Position numbers and translations under genes: made by a program. This document shows, piece after piece, positions 48,153-59,324 of a stretch of 64,000 bases of DNA; the first letter of the stretch is position 1; each line of letters starts with the position of its first letter. Under the pieces are notes generated by a model, which saw only the letters and a program-made list of their open reading frames with translations, was not told where the DNA came from and did not search any database. The stretch is from the NCBI GenBank assembly GCA_037974665.1, contig CM075775.1:29393732-29457731 (forward strand). Direction: 5' to 3'. Source of the stretch: Ehretia macrophylla. Its lineage: Eukaryota > Streptophyta > Magnoliopsida > Boraginales > Ehretiaceae.

Positions 48153-49298
48153 TTGGGTCTACACTGCAACAGATACCTGGCAGTAGAGTTTACCTCCAAC
48201 CTACCGTCGCCACTGAGCGACCACCGACTCAGTCAGCAAATGAAGGAGGATCGAACCAAGACATTTTTTTGTCGATTCCAAGAGATAGAATCCTTAACCC
48301 AGAGGATCCCTAGGGTACTTGTCCCCATCAAGAAAAGTGCGGCAGACAGCTTTGCTGACTCCCCGTTTATTGATGCCATCGCCATGGTAGAGATGCCGGC
48401 TAAGTTCAGTTGTCCGAACATGAGGCCCTATGACAGGACTACTGATCCCGATGACCACATAATGCAATACAAGAAGAGGATGTTCACAGTAGCTGTCCCG
48501 CGAGATTCAAGAGAAGCCTGCATATGCAAGGGTTTCGGCTCCAGCTTGGTAGGACTTGCCTTGAAATGGTACACGAGCTTACTGAACAACTGTATCTTTT
48601 CATTCGCCAAGTTAACATACAAGTTCGTGGAGTAGTTTGCGAGCAGCAGAAAATTAGAAAAGCAATCTAACGAGCTCTACCTAATTTTGCAAAAAAGAGG
48701 CAAACTTTCATGCGACTACGTGGGAAGATTCAACAAGGAGAAAGTATTCATCCCGCACTGCAACGTAGCCACATCTATCTCAGCCTTTCGCAAGGGCCTG
48801 CTCCCCGAGTCTGATTTGTACAAGGAACTAACCAAGTAGCCGTGCAAGACCATGGAAGATGTTCTCACAAAGGCTTGGGCTCAGATCAAGTGGGAAGAAG
48901 ATGAATCAAACTACCGCCCCTCGCCATTGCGCCTTGACAGGGGAGATCGCAGACGACCCTTAACATCTGATCCACGTAGTAAAATACGCGAGCCTTACCC
49001 TATAGAGGAAATAACAAACAAACGATCACACAACGATAGAAGACCATTTGATCGGAGACGAGATCGCAGCCCAAACATACGGAGAGTGCCTGATTACAAC
49101 CTTAGTATAACCCCGACCGATACACTGAAAATGATGGGCAACGCCGTCAAGTGGCCAGAAAAGATAAGGTCCCCCACCAATCGAATAGATAAAACTAAGT
49201 GGTGCGACTTCTACGACGACCATGGGCACACAACTAAGGAGTGCATTGGCCTCAAGAAAGAAATCGCAGAGTTGCTAAAGAGGGGTCACCTCACCTAG
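48153..49298 (+). pseudogene. gag: Gypsy gag (several stops)
   Basis: The frame 48153-48635 contains MPAKFSCPNMRPYDRTTDPD and ALKWYTSLLNNCI, which match the retrotransposon gag family of plant gypsy elements. A stop follows, then ESDLYKELTK and another stop, then 48852-49298 with a basic, arginine-rich region. A zinc-knuckle-like WCDFYDDHGHTTKECIGLKK lies near the end. The product would have formed particles and bound RNA. Confidence 0.87.
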
Positions 49299-49445
49299 TT
49301 CTTGACTGACAAAGGGAAACAAACCATAGCCCAACGAGAGGGAAAACAAAAGGCTCGATAGGTCACCCCACTTGAGCTGCCACGCCTCGAGCGAACAGTA
49401 AATTGCACCATTGGGGGATCAGAGGTCAGTGGTATCAGCCACTCG

Positions 49446-49862
49446 GTGGCGAGAAGACATGTTCGACAGGCAGTCGATTTTGGCTCGAGGCCTCGGCTAC
49501 CTAGGGAATTTGAGCCTGAACAGATCATCACGTTCTCTAACAGCGAAACAGCCTACTTAGATGATCCGCACCATGACGCCTTGGTGATAACATTAAGGGT
49601 GGCCAACTGCTTGGTCAGACGAATACTAGTTGACAACGACAGCTCAGCCAACATCCTCATGCTAGATGCCCTTAGGGGAATGAGGATCGATGAAGCCTGT
49701 GTCTCTCATCGTTCAACCACTTTAATAGGGTTTAGCGATAAATACAAGAACACCATTGGAGAGATTGTTCTCCCAACCTACGCTAAGGGCGTTAACCACC
49801 ATATTCGATTCCTGGTGATAGATTGTCTGTCATCCTACAATATCATATTGGGGTGCCCATAG
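49446..49862 (+). pseudogene. Gypsy aspartic protease
   Basis: ILVDNDSSANILMLDALRGM lies about 55-75 residues into the frame and corresponds to the protease active-site loop. The usual D-G/T-S is read D-N-D-S-S, so the glycine is not clear. IRFLVIDCLSSYNIILG at the end matches the conserved C-terminal strand of this family. The segment is followed by a poorly conserved linker with stops before the reverse transcriptase. Confidence 0.8.
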
Positions 49863-50267
49863 ATCTATGAGATGAAAGCCATTGCGTCAACCTATCACCA
49901 GGTAATCAAGTTCTTGACTAGTTGAAGAACAGGAGAAGTAAGAGGACAACAAAGGGACTCCCGCGAATGCTACCGCTCAACCTTGAGGAGGGCTGGCCAT
50001 GACATTCTGTATCAAGTGGAATAGACTACAACACGAAGTTACCCTAACCAGCCTACCATAGAAGAGCTCGATGAGGTATAAATCCACCTCAACCATCTAA
50101 ATCATATTGTTTAAATTGGTTCAATGTTAAAGCCGGGACTGCGCGACCAGTTGATGGATTTTTTCAGCCATCACCACGATTGCTTAGCTTGGTCTCATGC
50201 AGACATGATCAGAATTGACTCGGCGGTCATGGTTCACAAGTTGTAAGTCAACACAACCTATCCTCAT

Positions 50268-51110
50268 GTGAAACAAAAAAGAAGGAAGTTCATAGTAAAG
50301 AGGAATCGTATCATTAATGAGGAGGTACAGAAACTGATTGACATTGGATCTGTTCGCGAGGTCCTCTACCCTAACTGGTTGGCAAATGTGATGGTTGTAA
50401 GGAAGAAGAACGGTAAGTGGAGAGTTTGTATCAACTTTACAAACCTAAACAAGGCGTGCCCGAAAGACTTCTTTTCTCTCCCGCACATAGACACAATGGT
50501 GGATGCAATGGCAGGGCATGAACTCCTCACTTTCATGGATGCTTTTTCCGACTACAACCAAACACTCATGCATCCAGAGGATCAAGATAAGACAGTGTTC
50601 ATCACTGAATGAGGAATATACTACTACAAAGTCATGCATTTTGACTTGAAGAATACTGGTGCAACCTACCAATGTTTAGCTAACAAGATGTTCGCTGAAT
50701 TGCTGGGACAAACCATGGAGATCTACATTGATGACATGCTGCTGAAGTCTCTTATTGCGGAAGACCCCCTCAGTCACTTGCGCTAAACGTTCAAAATTTT
50801 GAGAAAATACAACATGAAGCTGAACCCCACGAAGTGTTCCTTTGGGGTCACCTATAGAAAGTTCTTGGGATACCTGGTCACCCAGCGCGGGATCGAAGCC
50901 CACTCGGATCATATAAGGTCCATCCTTGACATTCCGGCTCCAACTAATGTCAAGAAAGTGCAGAAGCTCATTGGGAGGCTCGCAGTTCTAACCAAGTTTA
51001 TTTCTCGGTCCTCTGAGAAGAGCCACACCTTCTTCCACACCCTCCAGAAGAATCAAGACTTTCCTTGGACCTCTCTTTATGAAGAGGCACTACAAGAACT
51101 CAAGGCATAA
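50268..51110 (+). pseudogene. Gypsy reverse transcriptase
   Basis: NWLANVMVVRKKNGKWRVCI and NFTNLNKACPKDFFSLPHID are gypsy reverse transcriptase motifs. The active site reads EIYIDDMLLKS at about 50720-50750. A stop at 50610-50612 and another at 50784 break the frame. The part after the active site (MKLNPTKCSFGVTYRKFLGY) is clear. Two acidic residues of the YIDD box and the upstream D of FMDAFSDYNQ are kept. Confidence 0.9.
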
Positions 51111-52010
51111 CTTACCAGCCCGCCGCTGCTCTCAAAGCCGAAAGATGATGAGACCCTCTTGATCTACTTGGCTATCTCAGAGACTGCTGTAAGCGTTGTC
51201 TTGGGGCTAGAAGAAGGAAGGAAAGAACACCTAGTCTACTACACAAGTAGAGCTCTACTCGATGCCTAGACTAGGTACGGTCAACTGGAGAAGCTAGTAT
51301 TGCGCCTCGTCACTACAGCACGCAAGCTAAGGCCATATTTCTAAAGTCATCCAATAACAGTCCTGACAACCTTCCCTCTCAAGTCCGTACTGCACAAACT
51401 GGAGCTCTCTGGGTGGCTGTTGAATTGGGCAATAAAGCTCAGCACGTATGAAATCTCCTATCAGCCACAGACTACAATCAAGTCACAACCCCTAGCGGAC
51501 TTTGCGGCAGACTTCACACCCGGCATCCACCTATTAGCCGAGAAGGAATTGTTGTGTCTTAGTGTCTCATCAGAACAGGGAAAATAGACGTTGAATGTGG
51601 ATGAAGCGAGTAACATCAAGGGTATCGGCCTCGGGTTAGTGTTGTAGTCTCCCAAGGGGGACATCATTGAGCAATCGGTCAAGTGTGGTTTTAAAGCCAC
51701 CAACAATGAAGCGGAGTACGAAGCCCCAATTGCGGGACTCACTTTGGCCAAGGAGATAAACGTCAAAAGGATAACTATCAATAGTGATTCGCAGTTGGTG
51801 GTCAACCAGATCTTAGGAACCTACCAAACAAGAGGCAACAAGATGGCAACCTACTTGACGCTTGCCAAGGAGTTGTAGGCAGCTTTCGAGGAGTTCAAGA
51901 TAAAGCAGTTGAGTAGAGAAGATAATGGCCATGTCGATTCTCTAGCAGCCTTAGGGGCGTCCACCCAAGTAGTAGCTCCAAAGGTGGTACCCGTCGTCTA
52001 CCTTTAGTGG
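51111..52010 (+). pseudogene. Gypsy RNase H, followed by a second (Tat-type) RNase H
   Basis: The first part reads ETLLIYLAISETAVSVVLG and HLVYYTSRALLDA, the normal gypsy RNase H. A second domain follows after about 51590, with LNVDEASNIKGIGLGLVL, NNEAEYEAPIAGLTLAKE and INSDSQLVVNQILG. This carries the D, E and D residues of a ribonuclease H fold of the archaeal type. Two RNase H regions in this order are known from the Tat lineage. Stops interrupt both. Confidence 0.8.
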
Positions 52011-52070
52011 CCCGCGATTTGGAAGAAAAAGTCAGAAGTTGTAACATGTGTCAGCGATACACTGTCTTGG

Positions 52071-52991
52071 ATGACTCATATCATTCAATATATCCGAGAT
52101 GATGTCCTACCTGAGGATCGCAATGAAGCGCGCAGGCTCAGAGCCAAAGCGGCAAGGTTTTGTCTCATCGAGGGTAAGCTCTACAAGAGGTTTTACTCTG
52201 GGCCATACCTTCATTGCATCGGTAAGAAAGAATCTGATTATGTCTTAGCCGAGCTACATGAAGGACAGTGCGGCAACCATTCCGGAGCACGTAGCCTTGC
52301 CAACAGGGCGCTCACAGCTGGGTACTACTGGCCTACAATGCGCACCAACGCCATCGAATATGTGAAAAGATACGACAATTGCCAAAGGTTTGCGCAAGCT
52401 TCTCATCAACCGCCTGAACCACTTGCTACTATTTATGTCCTGTGGCCATTCATGAAGTGGGGCATAGATATTGTAGGCAAACTATCGACTGCACCAGGAT
52501 AGCGCATCTACATACTTCCCGCCACTGACTACTTCAACAAGTGGATAGAGGTAGAAGCCTACCACCAAGTTAGGGATAAAGAAGTGAAGAACTTTGTATG
52601 GAAGAACATTATATGTAGGTTTGGGGTGCCAAATAAGATCGACACAGACAACAGTTCTCAATTCATTAGCCGTGACTTCTGAGACTTTTGTAAATAATGG
52701 AATATCTAACTAACGTTCTCTACTTCGCGCTATCTACTAGCCAACGGTCAAGCTGAATCATCCAACAAGACAATCATGTCGACCCTCAAGAAGAGATTGG
52801 AGAGGTCGAATGGAAGGTGGGCTGACGAGCTCCAGGGAGTGTTATGGTCCTATCGGACTACGGCGAGGTCTTCGACTGGAGAGATACCATTTTCCTTGGT
52901 CTACAACGCAGAGACAGTCATTCCTGCGGAGGTAGAGTTCGGGATGACCCATCTACCAACTAAGACGCCTAAAAGGCGCAACCTACTATAG
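52071..52991 (+). pseudogene. Gypsy integrase
   Basis: HEGQCGNHSGARSLANRALT and YYWPTM mark the zinc-binding head. The cysteine pair reads YDNC, so the first cysteine is lost. [22 protein letters not shown] and [12 protein letters not shown] carry the D, D and E of the catalytic core. The tail includes [20 protein letters not shown]. Stops lie at 52501, about 52680 and nearby. The last residues of the frame already run into the first 58-bp repeat unit. Confidence 0.9.
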
Positions 52992-53285
52992 TAAGGTCTG
53001 AAGTGACCCATCTACCAACTAAGACGCCTAAAGGGCGCAACCTACTATAGTAGGTCCGAAGTGACCCATCTACCAATTAAGATGCCTAAAAGGCGCAACC
53101 TACTATGGTAAGGTCCGGACCCATCTACCAAATAAGACGCCTAAAAGGCGCAACCTACTATGGTAGGGTCCGAAGTGACCCATTTACCAATTAAGACATC
53201 TAAAGGGCGCAACCTACTATGGTAGGGTCCGAAGTGACCCATTTACCAACTAAGACACCTAAAGGGCACACCCTATTTTGGTATG
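52946..53285 (+). repeat. Six tandem units of about 58 bp
   Basis: Units begin with GACCCATYTACCAA at 52946, 53005, 53063, 53118, 53177 and 53236, each with GCCTAAARGGCGCAACCTAC. Each unit holds the self-complementary core GCCTAAAAGGC or close to it. They start within the integrase tail and continue as untranslated sequence. Confidence 0.92.
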
Positions 53286-53442
53286 GGATTATGGGGTGTT
53301 TGGGGGGGGTGGGGTCCACAGGTGGGGGGTAAGGGGATAGGGTATACACCTCTGGTGGGTAGGGGGTAGGGGATGCGAATAAAAGGGGTGGGTACTTGCT
53401 GTGTAGCGTGGGGAGTGTGGTTTTTTTTTTTTTTTTTTAATT
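53286..53442. other. G-rich stretch then a T run
   Basis: Runs such as GGGGGGGGTGGGG and TAGGGGGTAGGGG could form quadruplexes. A run of T follows at about 53421-53438. No coding. Confidence 0.6.
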
Positions 53443-53578
53443 TGAGATCAGATGAGGCACGACTGCCTCATCTGATCTCATTCTAGGTGACGGCGCAGCG
53501 TGAGACTAGGCCGCCGCTCAAAAACCAATAGGCAGGCCTATTGGATTATTTATAGAAGACGGATCAGCAGGTCCGTCT
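53443..53578. repeat. Chain of perfect hairpins
   Basis: TGAGATCAGATGAGGCA and TGCCTCATCTGATCTCA (53443-53459 and 53464-53480) are exact complements around a four-base loop. CCAATAGGC and GCCTATTGG (53525-53533 and 53536-53544) form a second exact stem, and GACGGA with TCCGTC (53558-53563 and 53572-53577) a third. A GGCG/CGCC pair near 53491-53516 may add a fourth. No gene accompanies them. Confidence 0.85.
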
Positions 53579-54500
53579 CCTATTTAATTTTTTTTTCAAT
53601 TTTTTTATTATTATATTTACAGTTTTTTTTTCAATATTAATTTGTTTTACATTTTTTTCATCATGAATATTATATAAATTTAATATTACTTTATTTTTTT
53701 CACTTTTTTTTATTATCTTCACTTTTTTTTACATATTAATTTGTTTAACTAAAGAATAACATAATTAGTATAATAATTACATATTATGTTGTGTTTTTAA
53801 TTATGATTTGTTTATTAACTTTAAACTTTAAACAAATTTATTTAATATGTTTTTTCATATTATCATCATAATAATTATATTAATTAGCTAGTAGTTTGTT
53901 TTTCCCCACAATTATTTATTTATTTATTTTATTTTATTTTAACTTAAAACTTTATAAAAATATAATGTAAATGATGTTAATTCATAAATAATTCTGCGAA
54001 GTTGTTTATGAACCAAAAATTTACTACTATATGTAGTAATTTTGAAAAAATACACAAATCTAAATAATTAATTTATATTTTACATGAGAATATTATATTA
54101 TTTACATTTTTTTAATTCTCTATTTATATAATTCATTCATAAACCGATTATATTTATGAATTAGTTCTCAATAGTGTAAATAGTTTTAAAATAGAATATG
54201 TTTTACTTGTAAAAGCATTTTGTGTAGTTAAAATACTAAAATTGAATTGTAAATAGTTTCATCAATGTCGTCAAGTCCCATCACCATGTCTTTGGTTTTC
54301 ACGAGGAATGAAACGTATTATTGATCAATCTTGTCATTAGTACTACGAGAATATGTTATACGCAACAAAAAGTACATAAAAGAGTCCAAACTTGTAAGGG
54401 ACACGTCTTGCAATATTTTCATCACAATAATTATATTAATTAGCTAATAGTTTTTTTTCTGCTTTTTTTCTTGTTGTTTAAGTTGTTAATAATAATCGTA
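53579..54500. other. AT-rich, no gene seen
   Basis: There are only poly-T and AT tracts and no recognisable element. TACTACGAGAATATG near 54341 faintly resembles a CACTA start and is not called. Confidence 0.4.
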
Positions 54501-54583
54501 GTAGCTAATATGAAATGCGATGGCCCCGTTTTGGAATAGACATAGTGAGACACCTGTTTTGCATGCATTGTGTTCGCGTGCAC

Positions 54584-54838
54584 GCCACGTGGCAGAAAAT
54601 CGTCCAAACTGATAGGGCCCCCGGTTTCGAAATGAGATGGACACATCAGCTTTTAAACCTCGAAACTAGCGTGCACGCATATCCCCAATTATTTGACCCA
54701 TCCAAAACCAATGGTGGACAGTCACGTGTCCACGAACCATTAGTTAATATCTTGACCCTTGCAAAAAATGAAAATTTGTCTTCATATGCTCACCAAGCTA
54801 TCAATCTTCGCATTCAATAACCTTTATCCTATAAATAG
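54584..54838 (+). promoter_or_regulatory. Plant promoter: G-boxes and TATA box
   Basis: GCCACGTGGC (54584-54593) is a palindromic G-box and GTCACGTGTC (54721-54730) a second ACGTG-type site. In plants these bind bZIP or bHLH factors, often with abscisic-acid or light responses. CCAAT stands near 54709. CCTATAAATAGC places a TATA box at about 54830-54837, some 70 bases before an ATG at 54909. The order and spacing fit a real promoter; the regulation suggested is inferred from the motifs alone. Confidence 0.6.
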
Positions 54839-54908
54839 CACTTGACAATGTGTTTTCTCATAGCATCTTACATTTGTAATTGTACTTTTCATCTAAAAAG
54901 TTTGAAGG

Positions 54909-57900
54909 ATGAGTAAGGATCAACCATGTAACGCCCCGATCCCTCACGAGATCAGGACTCCTATTTATCACGTTATTCTCAACCCAAATCCAAACCCTGG
55001 GCACGAAATTTAGGGGAAAACGGACGGAGTTTTCCCTATTTATAGGACTATCTAGAAACCTGTAAACTACAATATACAACCATAAGACTATAATCCACAG
55101 CTTCAATTTGTTTCATCCCTATCAGCGTGCAAGTCAACTAAACAGAAAAGTAAACAATTGAAGTTATTACGAACCACTAGTATCTAATCATCAAACAAAA
55201 CTAAAACTTTAATATTACAATCCTTGATATAAAATAAATACATACATGGGCACAAAGTCTCAAATACAATACAAACATATCATGATCACGTTCTTTCATG
55301 TTTTACACACTGATAGAGCAAGCGGGTCACACAGGAGGTAATCCAATCTTCAACTTTTCCTGAAATATGTTGAAAAGAGGAATGAGTAACCAAGTTACTC
55401 AGCGAGGGAGATGATGCAACATACCAGGCGTGCATTGTGATATGCAGATACAAGAAATCATTTATATAACATAACAACAAGATTAAATAGCAAGTAGTTA
55501 ACCACATTAAAAAGGATACAGTTCCACTTCAAGTCTTCAATCACGAGCCACGAGCCACGAACTTCACGCAAGTGCCGGCAAACCCCAAACACCAACAAGT
55601 TGGGATACTCCGGATGTATCCCGATCCTACGACCCTTTCTCCTGAGGTAGGTCCATGCCCAGTAGGTGAACCACGCCTCTGGGGTAATGGAATATGCCTT
55701 AGCGAGAAGGGAATAGGCACCATGGTAGTCGAGGGAGCACGGCAAGCCCGACGCCGCCTGTGTTTCTCGACGCTATCATGTCCGAAAAGGTTGCGCAACC
55801 CCGAGACAAGTCCACAAGCATTCAAGATATCAAATAATACATAAGAGGGTCGACAAAGTGGGCCGCCCTCGTAATTAAACACAAATAACACGAGAAAACA
55901 CATGATAGCGAGTAAATAGTACATATAAACTATTCAATTACTAATTATACAATTTATAACCAATAAAATAAGTTAAGATGTACAAAAAAGGATGAAAACT
56001 CCCTCACCTTGGATCCGACTAAATATGCAAGAAAATAGCTCTGATTACCCCAACCTCCTCGAACTAGCTTGGACATGTACCCTAGCGTGTTCATATGAGT
56101 TTAGCACTTTAGCAATTATCTATATTAATTTCTAACTTAACTTTTATTTAACTCAATCCACAACAATAGAAGTTATATATAATCACCTTTATATCATATT
56201 GCCACATAGCCCAAGAAATCACACAAATGATTCTAAAGCATTTCCTTAGTCTTGCAAGGGCATTAGCTACGTTACCATCTAACAAGTTAAACTCCCTAAC
56301 TAACTTAATTTTGTTTATACCAAAAGGAATATCAAGTTCAACTTCCAATCAAGACAACTACTTTAACACTTAAACATGATTCAACTATAACATGTTCTAA
56401 GAGTCATTATCATGCTTCTCTACTCAATACAACATATATAACTCAATTAAAAATAAAATATAGCAATTAAGTAGCCCAAATAATTAACTAAGCAACAAGT
56501 TTAACCAATTCATATAAATTCTAACAAAATCCTTTTCCAATTGCTTACAAAATATGTTCTAAACTTCACACAAGATAAAGAATTCTAAATCTAACTTTAC
56601 TAATCAATTATTGCCACCTTATGACCCACGTAAATGCCAAGAAATCCCATTTTTAAGCATGTTAACTCAAAAACTTCGAAAAGCCTCTTAGGTGATTTGA
56701 ACTATACCTACTTAATCCGATTAGCAATTAAGCGTCATAATTACATTTTAGAGGCTTCCTAACACATCTAAGACTAATTACATAATCAAACAAGTCGAAT
56801 TAAAACCTTTGTTCCAAAGTCCCCTAACGACACCTTTAATCAATCCCAAAAATGCATTAGAGACATTATCTAACATATATAACACCATTCAAGGCATTCA
56901 AACCCATCCGGACAACAAATATACACATAGCCCTTTTTTTGTGTGCAATTCAATTAATCAAGTTCTAACAAATTTAAACACTAATCTAGGTTTAATGTCA
57001 CCTATAGCACCCTTAGATAACATAAAATCAAGCTTCAATCACACTACCTCAAAACTCAAATCAAGTCAAGTTAGAGCTCTATGAAAGCATGCATTTTTCC
57101 AAATCTTCTAACAGAATCCTAACTTTATCAAATTATTTACTTATCCTATTCATCTCCAAATTCTCTGATTTTTATGTATAAACGTAGCTCTTCGAGTGTA
57201 GATAACTTTAGAACCAAACAAAACTCAATTCCAATCTAAATTCCACAAGTTATGACCTTTTCCGTGCAACTGCGCGAAGTGCCCCTGCACCAGCGATTTT
57301 CAAACACATTTCTGAAATGCTTAAATCGGAGGGTCAAAACGTTAGAATTAGCTTTAGCTCTAGAAATCAACATTTGTTCAGAACTTCCTAATCTAGCTAC
57401 TGTGTAAATTTCATTAATTTTAGAGTACGTTTTCTATGTCAAAAATGGTTCCAAACGTGATGGATAGTAGGCTGCCCAGATTACTACCTTTGCACTAATG
57501 TTCAGTTAGTTTAACCTCTTGCTCAATCCATTAGCTTAGCATGTTACTAACTCCACAACTAACTTAAAGCTTCACCTAGGCACTTCCTCAAACATCTTAA
57601 AGGCATTTCAAGTTCTCAACACCATTTCATGCAATTAGCTAATCAACCAACAATACATAGGCATACAAGCAAATACATGTCAAAAGTTTACTCTACAAGC
57701 TCTCTAGCTATTATTTCATGTATTAGAAGCAATAAAATGATTAGAAATGCAAAAACCCCAAAATTCGCAGGTTACTATTCACAAGCACTATTTATCTTCT
57801 TCCCCAAGTCTCCAAACTTCATTTTCAACCACAAAAATTTTCAAATAGCTATAAAAGAATGTTGTATGATCATAATAGAGGCCAATTTAAGCATAAATAA

Positions 57901-58757
57901 CCATAAATAAGCAAGATATAACAAATCTCAAAATTTAAAGTTTGTAGCTAAACATTCAAATGCACAAATATAGGGGAATCCCTCACCAAATTAGAGATGT
58001 AGGAGCAAATGAGAAGCTTTTTGATGGTTTGAAATCATTTGGAAGAGTTTGGAAGATCAAATTGAGTAAAATTTGTATGAAAAATTACTATTATCGTATA
58101 GGTTTTTTTTTTGCTATTTTTGGGCATTTTTGGCTTATTATTTTTAATATTTGTATGCATATATGGTATATGATGTATATATGTATGTGTTGTATATTTA
58201 GCTTAAGTCAATTACCATAAAATCTTGGTCAAACTATGCTAAATCTCAATTTAAATGCTTACTAGTTTAAAAAATAATGTTTACATTACGTAACACTATT
58301 CAACGAAACACTAATCATTTTTCAAACGCAAGTTCCCAACCTTCAAAATCTAAAACTACAAGTTCCCGATTCCTTTTATAAGTTATACTATCTATGAAAA
58401 ATATTAATTCGAGCAAATTAGACAGTTGATTTTCTTATGAATAGTAGCCACTAATAAAACATATAATCAAGAATAAGAAATGCACATTGAAATACTCAAA
58501 GAGACATGCAACAATTATGAATGAACGTGATGAGAACTCTCGGGCGTCACAAACCACATCTGAAAGATTCTGTTCGAGTGACTATTAAAGAAGAGATGGA
58601 TACAATGAAGGAGTATCCAAATTACTCCAAGTTTGTTAACCCCGCCCTTGATCTAGATGCTCCGCCAAAATACGACGGATACATTTTGAATCCCCAAGTA
58701 GGCCAGCTAGTTCAAGACCAAATGATGTGGATCCAGTGCCCAAAGTTTTTTCCCTAA
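54909..58757 (+). pseudogene. Small unidentified plant gene split by solo LTR D
   Basis: Codons 1-6 (54909-54926, MSKDQP) are followed by the LTR insertion. After the second copy of the AACCA duplication, the same frame continues from 58557 (HLKDSVRVTIKEEMDTMKEY) to the stop at 58755-58757. The uninterrupted frame would have been 72 codons. It is soluble and has charged residues early, an aromatic and proline-rich middle (EYPNYSKF, APPKYDGY) and a QVGQLVQDQMMWIQCPKFFP end. There is no signal peptide or membrane segment. A TATA box and G-boxes lie upstream, and AATAAAA near 58919 could be a polyadenylation signal. I do not recognise the family. It could also be one exon of a longer gene. Confidence 0.55.
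54927..58551 (-). mobile_element. Solo LTR D inserted in a small gene
   Basis: On minus it starts TGTGACGCCCGAGAG and ends GGGATCGGGGCGTTACA, 3625 bp in all. AACCA lies on both sides (54922-54926 and 58552-58556), an exact 5-bp duplication. The family core is at about 55545-55805 with palindrome GGTTGCGCAACC (55789-55800). On the minus strand, GTGAGGG donor-like sequences lie near 57985 and 56007 and an acceptor-like TATTTCAG near 55360. Confidence 0.93.
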
Positions 58758-59316
58758 TATCTCTATCTTTTTAACCTCGTTGAAAGTATCAGCATTAGTA
58801 ATCTTTAATTATGTTAGGTATTAAGTCATTCTGCTGCTATATTAAAAAATGATGATATGTACTCCTTTATTAATTATCAATGTAAAATTATGTTTATGTT
58901 TGTAATGCATTAACTATTATAATAAAATGCTTTAATTATAATTAGGTTTTGTTGATTACAAAGAAGTAATTGTTTATATTTTACAGTACGTTAAATATTA
59001 ATATTGCATATAATTTATTTTTCACGTAGACAACAATTTGGCCCATAAATTGTTTGAAGGATATAAACATGTTTTTATTTATAGTAAAAGTCATATTTTA
59101 TTTTGTAAGTAATGATGAACAAAATATTGTTACAATCAAAGCCGAAATTTCGAAGCTTTACTCGAGTTATGTACACACCAATTCAGGACATTTTAAGAAG
59201 GAAAATTATTAGTCAATATCTATATGTATAATTATTTAAAACCCATAATTCATATTATTTAATTTAAATTTAATTCTTTTAAAACACTCATTACATTTAA
59301 TAATCGTAAATGTTAA
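58758..59316. other. AT-rich downstream sequence
   Basis: This probably includes the 3' untranslated region of the small gene, with AATAAAA near 58919. No other feature is supported. Confidence 0.45.
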
Positions 59317-59324
59317 ATGTACAC

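Larger units (their letters stand above)
43072..53285 (+). mobile_element. Decayed Ty3/gypsy retrotransposon, Tat-like, 3' LTR missing
   Basis: The 5' LTR starts TGTTGGGGCCAAGGCC (43072), is split by solo LTR E, and ends CATCTACA at 47837. ATTTGGCGCCCACCGTGGGG then follows, the primer-site region seen in Tat-type elements. Gag, protease, reverse transcriptase, RNase H and integrase follow in gypsy order (RNase H before integrase). A second RNase H-like segment lies between the first RNase H and the integrase, a feature of the Tat lineage. Stops interrupt every domain, mostly TAG or TAA where the family has a glutamine codon or tryptophan. The element ends in 58-bp tandem repeats; no 3' LTR or target duplication is found. 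Confidence 0.88.

Noticed and set aside
52946..53285. Regular ~58-bp repeats as a possible CRISPR-like array
   Set aside because: Units are contiguous with no unique spacers, and they belong to the tail of a plant retrotransposon.
54341..54355. TACTACGAGAATATG as the left end of a CACTA element whose right end would be 59605, enclosing the small gene
   Set aside because: There are three differences from the canonical start, no subterminal repeats beside it, and the 3-bp flanks do not match.
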